In this document: positions 1-7,429 of the stretch, piece by piece | Layout: each line of letters starts with the position of its first letter | Numbering within the stretch: position 1 is the first letter of the stretch | Origin: Prochlorococcus sp. AG-402-K04 | GTDB lineage: Bacteria > Cyanobacteriota > Cyanobacteriia > PCC-6307 > Cyanobiaceae | DNA length: 64,000 bases | Direction: 5' to 3' | NCBI GenBank assembly: GCA_003216895.1 | Contig: QCID01000006.1 | Span: forward strand, 1-64,000 | The notes under the pieces: model-generated | Seen by the model: only the letters and a program-made list of their open reading frames with translations | Told to the model about the DNA's origin: nothing | The model's database searches: none | Translations under genes and position numbers: made by a program

Positions 1-855
1 AGCCTTAAATCCTGCGATCGCTTGAGTATCAAATGCAGCGACATGATCCCTACCAAAACCTGCAACTGCGGTTGGATCAAATGCAGCGACATGATCACTA
101 CCAAAACCTGCAACTGCGGTTGGATCAAATGCAGCGACATGATCCCTACCAAAACCTGCAACTGCGGTTGGATCAAATGCAGCAAATTGATCTTTATCAA
201 GAGCTCTTACAGAAGAGGAATCTAATCTTGCAATATCATCCTCTCTAAAGCTATCTGGCCTAATCCCATCAATTAGCTCTGGCTCTGGAGCTGGTGGAGC
301 TGGAATATTTGGAGGGATAACTCCGCCGTTAGATGCTGCCATTGAATCGAGGGCTGCAGCCTCTTCTGCTTCTGCGAAAGCCATACCTTCTGCTGTTAAC
401 GCCCAATCAGCAACACTCATTCCTGCTGCTGCTGCTGCTGCCTCACCTGAACTCTCTCCTGGTTGAGGAGAGGGAGGAGAGTAAACATATCCACCTTCAC
501 CATCAACAGCCCAATTTTCTGGAGGCATTAAAGATCCGTCAGCACCACTATCCCAACTATCAATTTGAGCTTGACTAGCTTTTGTTCCATTAGCTACTCC
601 AGCAGGATCCGTCCCAGAACCATCATTAATAGGCTCATAAGTACCAGTAGCGGGGTTAAATCCAGGCCCTACATCGCCAATACCATTCAAAATCTGTCCA
701 TCAACAACTGGTTCAGGTGGTTTAGGGACAAAACCGGGTTCTTCTCCTGGCGGAGGTGCAAAATTATCAGTATTAGGTGGTGGTGGTATGAAATCTTCTG
801 GGGGAGCTGCAGGTGGCGGAGTGAAATCTGCTGGGGGATTAAAACTATCAGTCAT
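1..855 (-). CDS. Repeat-containing protein, N-terminal part (gene runs off window)
   Basis: The frame is open from an ATG at 855 to base 1, so at least 285 N-terminal residues are present and the C-terminus lies outside the window. The first 60 residues are rich in proline and acidic residues (runs such as APPEDFIPPPPNTDNF). A middle segment contains an alanine run. From about residue 210 it enters 16-residue repeats of type AAFDPTAVAGFGRDHV. There is no signal peptide or transmembrane segment. Repeats of this style occur in very large cyanobacterial surface or structural proteins, but the family cannot be named from this fragment. The start is supported by a stop-rich upstream region. Function unknown. 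Confidence 0.75.
   Translation of the reverse strand, partial: MTDSFNPPADFTPPPAAPPEDFIPPPPNTDNFAPPPGEEPGFVPKPPEPVVDGQILNGIGDVGPGFNPATGTYEPINDGSGTDPAGVANGTKASQAQIDSWDSGADGSLMPPENWAVDGEGGYVYSPPSPQPGESSGEAAAAAAGMSVADWALTAEGMAFAEAEEAAALDSMAASNGGVIPPNIPAPPAPEPELIDGIRPDSFREDDIARLDSSSVRALDKDQFAAFDPTAVAGFGRDHVAAFDPTAVAGFGSDHVAAFDPTAVAGFGRDHVAAFDTQAIAGFKA
28..219 (-). repeat. 48-base tandem repeat inside coding sequence
   Basis: Three nearly identical 48-base units (28-75, 76-123, 124-171) are followed by a diverged fourth unit. Units two and three differ by single bases. The unit length is a multiple of three, so copy-number change keeps the frame of the minus-strand gene; each unit encodes 16 residues. 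The near identity indicates recent duplication or ongoing homogenisation. Confidence 0.9.
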
Positions 856-1170
856 TATTAATATTTAAAAATTGAATAAAAAAAATAGCAGTTGTAGCCA
901 AAATATACAAACAAAGTACTAAATTGTTAAGAAAATATAAAGAGAAGTCAATCTGCTTGTGATATCGGCATCACTTATCAATAAATTCATTAGTGAGTGA
1001 GTGAACTTATCGGATAAGGAAAAATTATTCGTACAAATAGATTTACTAATTTCCTTTAACCAGATCTTGGTGAGTTTACCCATCCTACATATCCAATTTG
1101 GGCAAAATAAATATTAGACTAAATCGCCAATTTATTAGAACAAGTTATAACTGCAAAAGGGCTAAATAAA
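856..1170. other. Intergenic, divergent promoters expected
   Basis: About 315 AT-rich bases lie between two divergent genes. Promoters for both must lie here. No hairpin, RNA gene or recognisable operator was seen. Confidence 0.4.
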
Positions 1171-1647
1171 ATGTCAAAAAAAAAGCTGAGCTCAGAGCAA
1201 AGATTTATCAAAAATCTACTGATTGGATTTTTCATAGCATTATTTATTATTTTCGTAATAGCCATGATTGCGCTTTCCAAGACACTAATTAATTATCCAA
1301 ATGATCAAGAGTCCCCAAGCGTGATAATTAAAAGCTGCTATGACGGCGATACATGCACAACAATACAAGGAGAAAAGATCAGACTTGCATGTATTGATAC
1401 ACCTGAATTGAGAGGTGAAAAAGCTGATCCAATCAGAGCTAAAGCAGCAAAAGATTATCTCAATAATTTAGTTGCTGATTCAACAGTAACAATTAGGCGC
1501 ATCACTGAGGATAGATATGGAAGAACAATTGCTGAATTATCTAAAGGGCCTATCAATATTCAAGAACACCTAGTTAAAAAAGGGTATGCACGCATCTATG
1601 AAAGGTATGCAACTCAGTGTGAGTGGAGCAAATCTATCAAATTATAA
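1171..1647 (+). CDS. Membrane-anchored thermonuclease (SNase-like)
   Basis: 158 residues: an N-terminal transmembrane helix (about residues 18-40) followed by a staphylococcal-nuclease fold. The catalytic pattern is visible: DGDT near residue 59, IRLACIDTPE with the Arg and Glu of the active site, and DRYGR with the second Arg. It should hydrolyse phosphodiester bonds of DNA/RNA using calcium, outside or facing away from the cytoplasm. The SNase domain looks slightly short at its C-terminus, ending soon after the HLVKKGYARIY helix. Its stop codon directly abuts the stop of the convergent gene, with no spacer. Family assignment is firm; physiological role (nutrient scavenging or defence) is not shown. 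Confidence 0.88.
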   Translation: MSKKKLSSEQRFIKNLLIGFFIALFIIFVIAMIALSKTLINYPNDQESPSVIIKSCYDGDTCTTIQGEKIRLACIDTPELRGEKADPIRAKAAKDYLNNLVADSTVTIRRITEDRYGRTIAELSKGPINIQEHLVKKGYARIYERYATQCEWSKSIKL

Positions 1648-2217
1648 TCATACAAGATTTTTAACCTCTACAGCGTTTAGAAAAGCTTCATTTAATGGTT
1701 CTAAAGGGTTTCTAGTCCATTCAGACAACGCGCTTCTCATTCCACAAGATCCATTCCTATAGGCATCTGTCATCTCTAAGCCTGTTAATTCATGATTTCC
1801 CGAGAGGAGTTCAAAGACTAGTTCAGGTTGACTATCATAATTAGCAAGACAGGTAGATAATTCTGCAAAGGCATCTTTCAGAGAAAGTCCCTTTTCTTTC
1901 CTATGAGAATCAAACAATTCTTTAGCAATCTTTCCATAATTGCTTGCTCCACTATTAGAAAAAATAGTATTACATTGATTTAAATTACCTTTTTTGCCAG
2001 AACGGACATTATCTTTTAAATTAAGCAGCTCTTCTATTCTTAAGAGTCTCTGTTCAAGGAGATCAATATCACTGGTTCCTTTAATAGAACCTTGTTCTAA
2101 CAGCTCAGTAACAAACGCTGTTAGTGTTTTTCCACTCTTAATTGCCTTAGCCTTCAATTCAAGCAGGAGCTGCGGATCAATCTTAATGTTTAGCTGAGAC
2201 TTGTTTTCACCTTTCAT
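1648..2217 (-). CDS. Ribbon-helix-helix (CopG/Arc-type) domain protein
   Basis: 189 residues. Residues 7-45 read as a beta strand followed by two helices with alternating basic and hydrophobic residues (LNIKIDPQLLLELKAKAI), the usual pattern of ribbon-helix-helix DNA-binding proteins. The remaining 140 residues are unrecognised, without transmembrane helices, and contain NGSCGMRSALSEW. It converges tail-to-tail with the nuclease gene at zero spacing. It may be a repressor; an antitoxin role is possible, but no adjacent co-directional toxin is visible. Confidence 0.7.
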   Translation of the reverse strand: MKGENKSQLNIKIDPQLLLELKAKAIKSGKTLTAFVTELLEQGSIKGTSDIDLLEQRLLRIEELLNLKDNVRSGKKGNLNQCNTIFSNSGASNYGKIAKELFDSHRKEKGLSLKDAFAELSTCLANYDSQPELVFELLSGNHELTGLEMTDAYRNGSCGMRSALSEWTRNPLEPLNEAFLNAVEVKNLV

Positions 2218-2317
2218 ATTATTTTATATTTTCACTAGTATATCGATTCTCCAGGAGCAAGCCAAAACACTAAGAACTTATACAAATTGAACACTAAAGA
2301 ACAAAAGTCTCCTAAAC

Positions 2318-2352
2318 CAACTATTTGTCTCGTAAGACGAGACAAATAGTTG
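2318..2352. repeat. Perfect 16-bp inverted repeat with 3-base loop
   Basis: CAACTATTTGTCTCGT at 2318-2333 is followed by AAG and then its exact reverse complement at 2337-2352. There is no T-run, so it is not a classical intrinsic terminator. It lies in the gap upstream of the RHH gene and beside a ychF-end-like repeat. It could be a recombinase site, an operator or an RNA hairpin. Confidence 0.8.
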
Positions 2353-2364
2353 AACAGAACTTTA

Positions 2365-2500
2365 GTCTAACTATTAAAAGATGTTCTATTACTAAATTCC
2401 TTGACGTCGAGCAAAAACTCTATCACGTCCAGCAATACCAAGCGATTACAAGCAAAAATCGCGGTTAGACGTCAGTTAGAAGAGTAGAACGAAGTTAGAA
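2365..2500. repeat. Diverged copy of the ychF 3' end with flanking TTAGA repeats (copy C)
   Basis: Bases 2401-2430 match the last 30 bases around the ychF stop (6170-6199) at about 24 of 30 positions. A GTCTAA lies about 30 bases to the left (2365-2370), as at ychF itself. To the right come repeated TTAGA[CA] words (2465, 2477, 2495). Copies B and C also share sequence to the right of the core that ychF lacks. This layout resembles an attachment site of a tyrosine recombinase; that reading is inference. Confidence 0.5.
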
Positions 2501-2579
2501 CAACTGATTTAAAGTATCAGAATTGATCCATACTCAACCTCATGGAAAGGATGAGTTCTGCTCTTATCAATCATCATCT

Positions 2580-3326
2580 TTAATTCAGTCCAGTCATTTC
2601 AGTAAAGAGGGTTTTGTTATCAGCTGATTCGTCACTTCCAGCCTCTCCATCAATATCACTACCTATTTGTTGCCAAGTACCGCTGTTATTTTGATAAATG
2701 CGGACATGTCCACTGTCACTCGAAGTACCGTCATTGTATGGAGCACCAATGGCTACAACAGAGCCATCACCTGAAAGGCTGATTGAATATCCTGAGTTAT
2801 CATTTGCAGCTTCTCCATCAATATCACTACCTACTTGTTGCCATGGCAAAGAACCTTCCCATTAATCGATGAGTCGTTGATCAATAATTTCTGAAAGATA
2901 TTTTTTATTAGATAACGAATTTTGAACCCAAGCATGTTCTCGATTGATTTGTTCTTGGCTAGAGAAGACTTCAGCACCTGTCAGTTCTTCTAATTTGTCA
3001 ATCCATTGAGAATTCCCACCGACGTAGCAACTCCAAAGAACAATTCGTTTGAGATTCCAAGTCCCAAGTTCAACTGCATTTTTTTCTAATTCATTAGCAT
3101 CAACGAATTGACCACTAAGATGAATTCCTTCTTGGCTTCCATGTGCAACGAAATGAAGCTCTTCTACAAATTGATCTTCTTGTCTTTGTCGATCTAGAAC
3201 TTTGCTGATCAGCCTGATCGGACCATCAGCAATGACAAAACGAGTTAATTGATTATTGTTGCGTCCTGAACAACAATCTTTAGCGAGATCAAATATGGAT
3301 GATTTTTCAAGTGAAGAGAGTTGCAT
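2580..3326 (-). pseudogene. DUF4347 + FG-GAP-like repeat protein, broken by an in-frame stop
   Basis: Residues 1-154 (3326-2865) form a DUF4347-like domain: LHFVAHGSQEGIHLSG, then IVLWSCYVGGNSQWIDKLEELTGAEVFSS. A TAA at 2862-2864 interrupts the frame, but translation beyond it continues in the same frame with WEGSLPWQQVGSDIDGEA and a beta-propeller-like repeat (SGYSISLSGDGSVVAIGAP, then SGHVRIYQNNSGTWQQIGSD), ending at 2580. Intact relatives are long secreted or surface proteins with many such repeats. This copy has one nonsense mutation and only about one and a half repeats, so it looks like a decaying remnant. It lies between ychF-end copies C and B. Confidence 0.75.
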
Positions 3327-3478
3327 TCAATATTGCTTCTGCTTTCAAAAAAGAAAAAATCCAACACACAAGACTAACAATTAAATTCATATAGGTAAAT
3401 ATGGCCACTGATTTCCCCGTCTTAACGAGCTTTTACCAGTAAAAAATTAGAATAGCCATAAAAATCGCTGAAAACCCT

Positions 3479-3589
3479 TGGTACGACTAGATGCTTAGAC
3501 GTTGAATAAAACCCCTATACATCAAGCTATACCAGTCGATTACAGCGATAAAAACGTATTAGACCATTACAACAAAATGTTAGACCATT
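3479..3589. repeat. Diverged copy of the ychF 3' end with TTAGACCATT direct repeats (copy B)
   Basis: Bases around 3481-3526 align without gaps to 6155-6197, including the shared word TAGACGTTGAATAAAA, which at ychF covers the stop codon and last codons. To the right there are two identical TTAGACCATT words (3559-3568 and 3580-3589). Together with copy C and the native ychF end this gives three copies in 3.8 kb, with one gene or operon between each pair. Confidence 0.6.
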
Positions 3590-3659
3590 TTTGAGACACC
3601 TTGAGATTCCAATAAGTCTTTGAACTGAACTATCCTTAAAATTCTTTCGGAAAGAATGG

Positions 3660-4373
3660 TTACGCGAACCCTCGCCCTCTGGATTTAGTGACATCACCCA
3701 CCGTTAAGAAGTGAGTCTGATCACTGCCAACGTCATAAAGAGTGTAATGAGCCCCTGCTCCAATTCCTATCACTGCACGTTTAGGAAGAGTATGTTCCTG
3801 GTTTCGTTTTCCATTTAAATCTTTTACTTTTGAGTCAACTACAGCATCAGTCAACTCAAGATGAAATTGCTGTTTACTCCTAGCTGTGAATAATCTATTC
3901 ACATTAAGGCGGGTAATTCGATCAAGAAGAGTAAGTGGAGGTGTTTGCATTGTCAGAATGTCTCCTACATCTTTTGAGCTTCCATGAATCAAACCACAAT
4001 CAAGCTCTACAAATCCAAATTCTAGTGATGATATCCATCCCAAATAATATGGATCTACAGCATTCATAAGAGCAGTGACAGCATCGTCTCCTTTATTGAG
4101 TCGTAAAGCATCTGCCTTTCTCTCCCCACGGTAACCTGATTCTGCCAATAATTGTTCCTCCCACCAGCCATAGATACAGTGAGGTTTCAAATCACCACGA
4201 TGAGGATTTACTAATCTATTTAAAAGTGCATCACAATTCTTATCTGGTCCTACAACGTCCCCTAAAACAAAAAGAGTTATATCTCCACGAGTATTTTTTA
4301 AATCTTTTTGAATCAATTCATAGGTTTCAAGATCACCCATAAGACCACTTAAAAGAGCCCAACGTTCAATCAT
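3660..4373 (-). CDS. Degenerate metallophosphoesterase-like protein
   Basis: Paralogue-like partner of the upstream gene. It keeps GDVVG near residue 38 and a G-W-W-E-E motif where typical calcineurin-like enzymes have GNH[DE], plus LIHGSS. The GHTH metal-binding motif is absent: the corresponding region reads FTARSKQQF. The N-terminal D-x-H motif is also not recognisable (WALLSGLMGDL). The ATG at 4373 overlaps the upstream stop as ATGA, indicating translational coupling; a GTG at 4382 is the alternative start. With so many ligands missing it may be a non-catalytic partner of the upstream protein. Third gene of the operon behind the Fur/Zur-type site. Confidence 0.7.
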   Translation of the reverse strand: MIERWALLSGLMGDLETYELIQKDLKNTRGDITLFVLGDVVGPDKNCDALLNRLVNPHRGDLKPHCIYGWWEEQLLAESGYRGERKADALRLNKGDDAVTALMNAVDPYYLGWISSLEFGFVELDCGLIHGSSKDVGDILTMQTPPLTLLDRITRLNVNRLFTARSKQQFHLELTDAVVDSKVKDLNGKRNQEHTLPKRAVIGIGAGAHYTLYDVGSDQTHFLTVGDVTKSRGRGFA

Positions 4374-5185
4374 CGTTCGCACACGTGGCTAGCATCTTCA
4401 GCCAGTTCAGCAAATTCAAAACCGTTGCTCAAACGCCATGCAAAAACATGGGGTAGACCAGCCTCAATAATTGCCTCACATGTACGATCAATGTCGTAAG
4501 CAACTTCTCTAATCTCAACATCATTCTTTATATCGTCATGAATAACATAGGTAGCATTTACTCCTCCATGACGAGGTTCTCCGACAGATCCAGCATTTAC
4601 AATTCTTCTAATAGGTAAAGTCATTTTTATATCTTCTCTTTCACGATCTGAAGCATTTTTAATATTTACGCGAATTGATCCATTCCCTAATTCACGTACA
4701 TATGGGAGATGAGTATGACCGCAAAACAAAGTATCGGCTCCACTCATCTCAACTCGTTCTAAGGCTGCGAATGCATCCATATCTGGAAGCAGATACTCAT
4801 GCTGACTGTTGGGACTTCCATGTACGAATAACGATCTACCTCTTCTAATCGAGGTTGGGAGACTAGCTAGAAATTTTTTGTTTTCATCAGTCAACTTCTC
4901 CGTTGTCCATTGATGAGCCATATGCCCTCGCCTTTCTGCAAGCTGAGATGGATAGCTGCAATCACAAGCATCAAGACCATCAATTATGTCTTCATCCCAG
5001 CAACCCTGACAGGTTTCTATCTTCCTATCTCTAATAAGCTCAACAACCTCATTTGGCTGAGGACCATAGCCAACAAGATCGCCAAGACATGTAATGGTCT
5101 CAATTCCTTGCCGATCAATATCACCTAGCACAGCTTCCACTGCTGAGAGATTGGCATGTAAACAAGAAATTACTGCGTGTTTCAT
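4370..5185 (-). CDS. Metallophosphoesterase (calcineurin-like) with altered metal motifs
   Basis: 271 residues with the calcineurin-like order of motifs: ISCLHANL at residues 6-13, GDLVGYGP at 35-42, GCWDED at 61-66, HGSPN, and CGHTHLPY around residue 160. Two departures are visible. The Asp of the first D-x-H motif is Cys (residue 8), and GNHD is replaced by G-C-W-D. Such proteins normally hydrolyse phosphomono- or diesters with two metals; here a Cys ligand could favour zinc, which is inference. Five bases separate it from the P-loop gene upstream and an ATGA overlap joins it to the next gene, so the three are one operon. Confidence 0.8.
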   Translation of the reverse strand: MKHAVISCLHANLSAVEAVLGDIDRQGIETITCLGDLVGYGPQPNEVVELIRDRKIETCQGCWDEDIIDGLDACDCSYPSQLAERRGHMAHQWTTEKLTDENKKFLASLPTSIRRGRSLFVHGSPNSQHEYLLPDMDAFAALERVEMSGADTLFCGHTHLPYVRELGNGSIRVNIKNASDREREDIKMTLPIRRIVNAGSVGEPRHGGVNATYVIHDDIKNDVEIREVAYDIDRTCEAIIEAGLPHVFAWRLSNGFEFAELAEDASHVCER

Positions 5186-5189
5186 ATAG

Positions 5190-5978
5190 TCAAGTTGAAT
5201 AACTAGGCTGCATTTGTGTATCTCTAAGAGGGGATTGATGAAGCTTCAAAACTGAATCATTCAAGAGACAAAGCTGAATAGTTGATTCAATTCGTACGGA
5301 GTCAAGATTTTTGCCTTGAACAACAAGTTCAGATATTCTTGTAGGTCTACCACTAGGAGGTGAGACAGTATTAAGAGGTAAAAATTGCGAACCTTTTTGG
5401 CTAACAATCCAGTTAAAGAAGATAGATCTACCATCGGGGATATTCATCAAGGCTTTAGCTCTATAAACATCTCCATAAGCACCATTAACCAGCTCGAACC
5501 AAAAGGTATTCAGACTAGGTGGATCCCAAACATTCCGATGAAGCTTGAAGCGGCATGATTCAATTTGATTGAAATTTAATGTGTCATTAATGGGTAATTC
5601 CCTATCACGTCCAAAATGAAGGTATTTATCTGGTTCGAGGTTTAAAGTTGCAAGTTTTTTGATTACGCGAGGATCAATTCCAGCCAAACCAAGCTCTTTA
5701 GGAATTCGAAACTGAGGAAGCTCAATAAATGTCAAAGAATCATCTTGATGCGAAATAGAGTCTGAACTGGACCTTGATAAATCTATTAATTGAGGAATTT
5801 GATCTTTAAGAAAGGCATAGTCAATATCTGTAGAAGCTACTTGCTGTAGATCAATATCTCCGTAACCAGATAGACGCAAAAAGCAACAACGACCTTTGTG
5901 TGACTTGAGATTATTAAGAATCCAATTCGTTTTTCCACAGCCTGGCGATCCTGAAATCAGCCACGTATTGCTGCACAT
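5190..5978 (-). CDS. P-loop protein, possibly a divergent COG0523/CobW-like metal chaperone
   Basis: The ATG at 5978 (a GTG at 5987 is possible) places the Walker A motif GSPGCGKT near residue 9, as in COG0523 GTPases. About 180 residues in, WFELVNGAYGDVYRAKALMN recalls the CobW C-terminal domain, whose hallmark is a short strand ending in R-A-K-G. The usual C-x-C-C zinc motif is not evident. COG0523 proteins insert zinc or cobalt into targets and are commonly Zur-regulated. A Fur/Zur-type palindrome lies about 40 bases upstream. It is followed by two phosphoesterase-like genes that could be its clients. An unrelated P-loop ATPase is the alternative. Confidence 0.55.
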   Translation of the reverse strand: MCSNTWLISGSPGCGKTNWILNNLKSHKGRCCFLRLSGYGDIDLQQVASTDIDYAFLKDQIPQLIDLSRSSSDSISHQDDSLTFIELPQFRIPKELGLAGIDPRVIKKLATLNLEPDKYLHFGRDRELPINDTLNFNQIESCRFKLHRNVWDPPSLNTFWFELVNGAYGDVYRAKALMNIPDGRSIFFNWIVSQKGSQFLPLNTVSPPSGRPTRISELVVQGKNLDSVRIESTIQLCLLNDSVLKLHQSPLRDTQMQPSYST

Positions 5979-6018
5979 ACAGCACACAAATCAACGTATA
6001 AGAATATACACTGAATAT

Positions 6019-6040
6019 GAAAACGATAATCATTATTGTT
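6019..6040. promoter_or_regulatory. Fur/Zur-type operator upstream of the P-loop/phosphoesterase operon
   Basis: AACGATAATCATTATTGTT (6022-6040) is a near-perfect 19-base palindrome, with mismatches only at positions 4, 10 and 16. Shifted by three bases (6019-6037), it matches 16 of 19 positions of the classical Fur consensus, and it contains the GATAATnATTAT core of cyanobacterial Zur sites. It sits 41-59 bases before the start of the operon at 5978. Because the first gene resembles zinc chaperones, Zur is favoured over Fur; this choice is inference. Confidence 0.65.
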
Positions 6041-6104
6041 TTATTACCTAGATATTTGATTATTTAGGAACCCTGTCTCAAAAAACAACCTTTCCCGTCT
6101 CGAA

Positions 6105-6199
6105 AAGTTAGACTAAACGTTTAGGCCGAAACACAGTCTAACTTCTGAGAAGCCGTGGTATGACTAACTTTCTAGACGTTGAATAAAAACTCCATCACA
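6105..6199. repeat. Native ychF 3' end with flanking inverted repeat (copy A)
   Basis: AAGTTAGACT at 6105-6114 and its exact reverse complement at 6135-6144 flank the region just past the ychF stop, followed by the TAGACGTTGAATAAAA word that recurs at copy B and, diverged, at copy C. The stop codon and last codons of ychF are inside the repeated word. This is the pattern expected when an element uses a gene's 3' end as its attachment site and restores it. Confidence 0.5.
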
Positions 6200-7263
6200 T
6201 CCCCCTCATTTACTATATATTCTTTCCCCTCACTTCTTAGCCAACCTTTGTTTTTAGCTTCCGCTAGAGATCCTGCTTCAAGCAGTTTTTTGTATGAAAT
6301 TGTCTGAGCACGAATAAATCCCTTTTCAAAGTCTGAATGAATCACCCCAGCTGCTTGAGGAGCTGTCATCCCATCAGAAATGGTCCAGGCTTTAGTTTCT
6401 TTTTCTCCAGTTGTGAAATAAGTGCTTAAACCCAACAACCGGTATGTGGCTTTAATAAGACTAATTAAACCTCCTTCATCAACTCCTAAACCATTTAAAT
6501 AATCATCTCTTTCCTCGTCTCCCAGTTCAATTAACTCAGCCTCAACTTGAGCTGAAATCTTTACACATTCAGAACCTTCTTTTGTTGCAAGTGTATTTAC
6601 TTCTTCTGAAAAAGAATTACCCTTCTCAAGTTCATCTTCCCCAAGATTAGTTGCATAAATAACTGGTTTTTCCGTTAATAACCCAAGTGGTTTAATTAAT
6701 TTTTTTTCTTCATCAGTTAATGAAACACTCCTAACTGCATTTGCATTTTCTAGAGATTCGCTTAATTTTTGTAATACATCATCCTCTAACTTTGCTTCCT
6801 TATTAGTACTTATTTGTTTTTTTAATCTAGTTCTACGTTTTTCTATCTGGTTTAAATCGGACAATGCTAATTCTAAATTTATTATCTCAATGTCTCTTGA
6901 AGGATCTACTGATCCAGAAACATGAATAACATCATCATCGCTAAAACATCGAATAACATGAACTATTGCATCTACCTCCCTTATATTTGCTAAGAATTTG
7001 TTACCTAGTCCCTCCCCTTTACTTGCGCCCTTTACGAGACCAGCAATATCAACGAACTCCATTCTAGTTGGAATAATTTGCTTACTATTACTAAGATCAC
7101 CAAGCAAATTCAACCGTTGATCAGGGACTGAAACAGAGCCTACATTCGGTTCAATAGTACAAAAAGGAAAGTTTTCAGCTTGTGCTTGCGCATTCGCGAC
7201 AAGAGCATTAAACAATGTGGACTTTCCCACATTTGGGAGTCCGACAATTCCGGCCTTAAGCAT
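6172..7263 (-). CDS. ychF: Redox-regulated ATPase YchF (Obg-like)
   Basis: 363 residues, the usual length. The P-loop GLPNVGKST is at residues 8-16, followed by the switch region ENFPFCTIEPNVG, DIAGLVKGASKGEGLGN, a coiled-coil insertion (about residues 140-175) and a C-terminal TGS domain ending DVMEFLFNV. YchF is a universal cytosolic ATPase that binds ribosomes and acts in translation and stress responses. Short diverged copies of its 3' end occur at 2401 and 3497, so this gene's terminus appears to have served as an integration target. Confidence 0.97.
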   Translation of the reverse strand: MLKAGIVGLPNVGKSTLFNALVANAQAQAENFPFCTIEPNVGSVSVPDQRLNLLGDLSNSKQIIPTRMEFVDIAGLVKGASKGEGLGNKFLANIREVDAIVHVIRCFSDDDVIHVSGSVDPSRDIEIINLELALSDLNQIEKRRTRLKKQISTNKEAKLEDDVLQKLSESLENANAVRSVSLTDEEKKLIKPLGLLTEKPVIYATNLGEDELEKGNSFSEEVNTLATKEGSECVKISAQVEAELIELGDEERDDYLNGLGVDEGGLISLIKATYRLLGLSTYFTTGEKETKAWTISDGMTAPQAAGVIHSDFEKGFIRAQTISYKKLLEAGSLAEAKNKGWLRSEGKEYIVNEGDVMEFLFNV

Positions 7264-7429
7264 TTAAATGGGTCCTTGAAAGACGCCCGCTGATTAATTT
7301 GACTAAATTAAACCCAATAGTGCCCTTTAACAGCGAAAATATAGTTATAAATCTCCAAAGGAAAGTTTTTAAGCTTTTTCTTCACATCATTCAAACTTCT
7401 AAAACTCTTGAGAACTTGATTTTATTAAA

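Noticed and set aside
22-578. Plus-strand frames over the 48-base repeats and the proline-rich region
   Set aside because: They are antisense to the minus-strand repeat gene, whose composition is protein-like; the plus frames only mirror the repeats.
1171-2217. Toxin-antitoxin pair (nuclease plus RHH protein)
   Set aside because: The genes are convergent rather than co-transcribed, and the nuclease is membrane-anchored and probably faces out.
2862-2864. Stop-codon readthrough in the DUF4347 gene
   Set aside because: No readthrough context is visible and the C-terminal part is also shortened, so decay is simpler.
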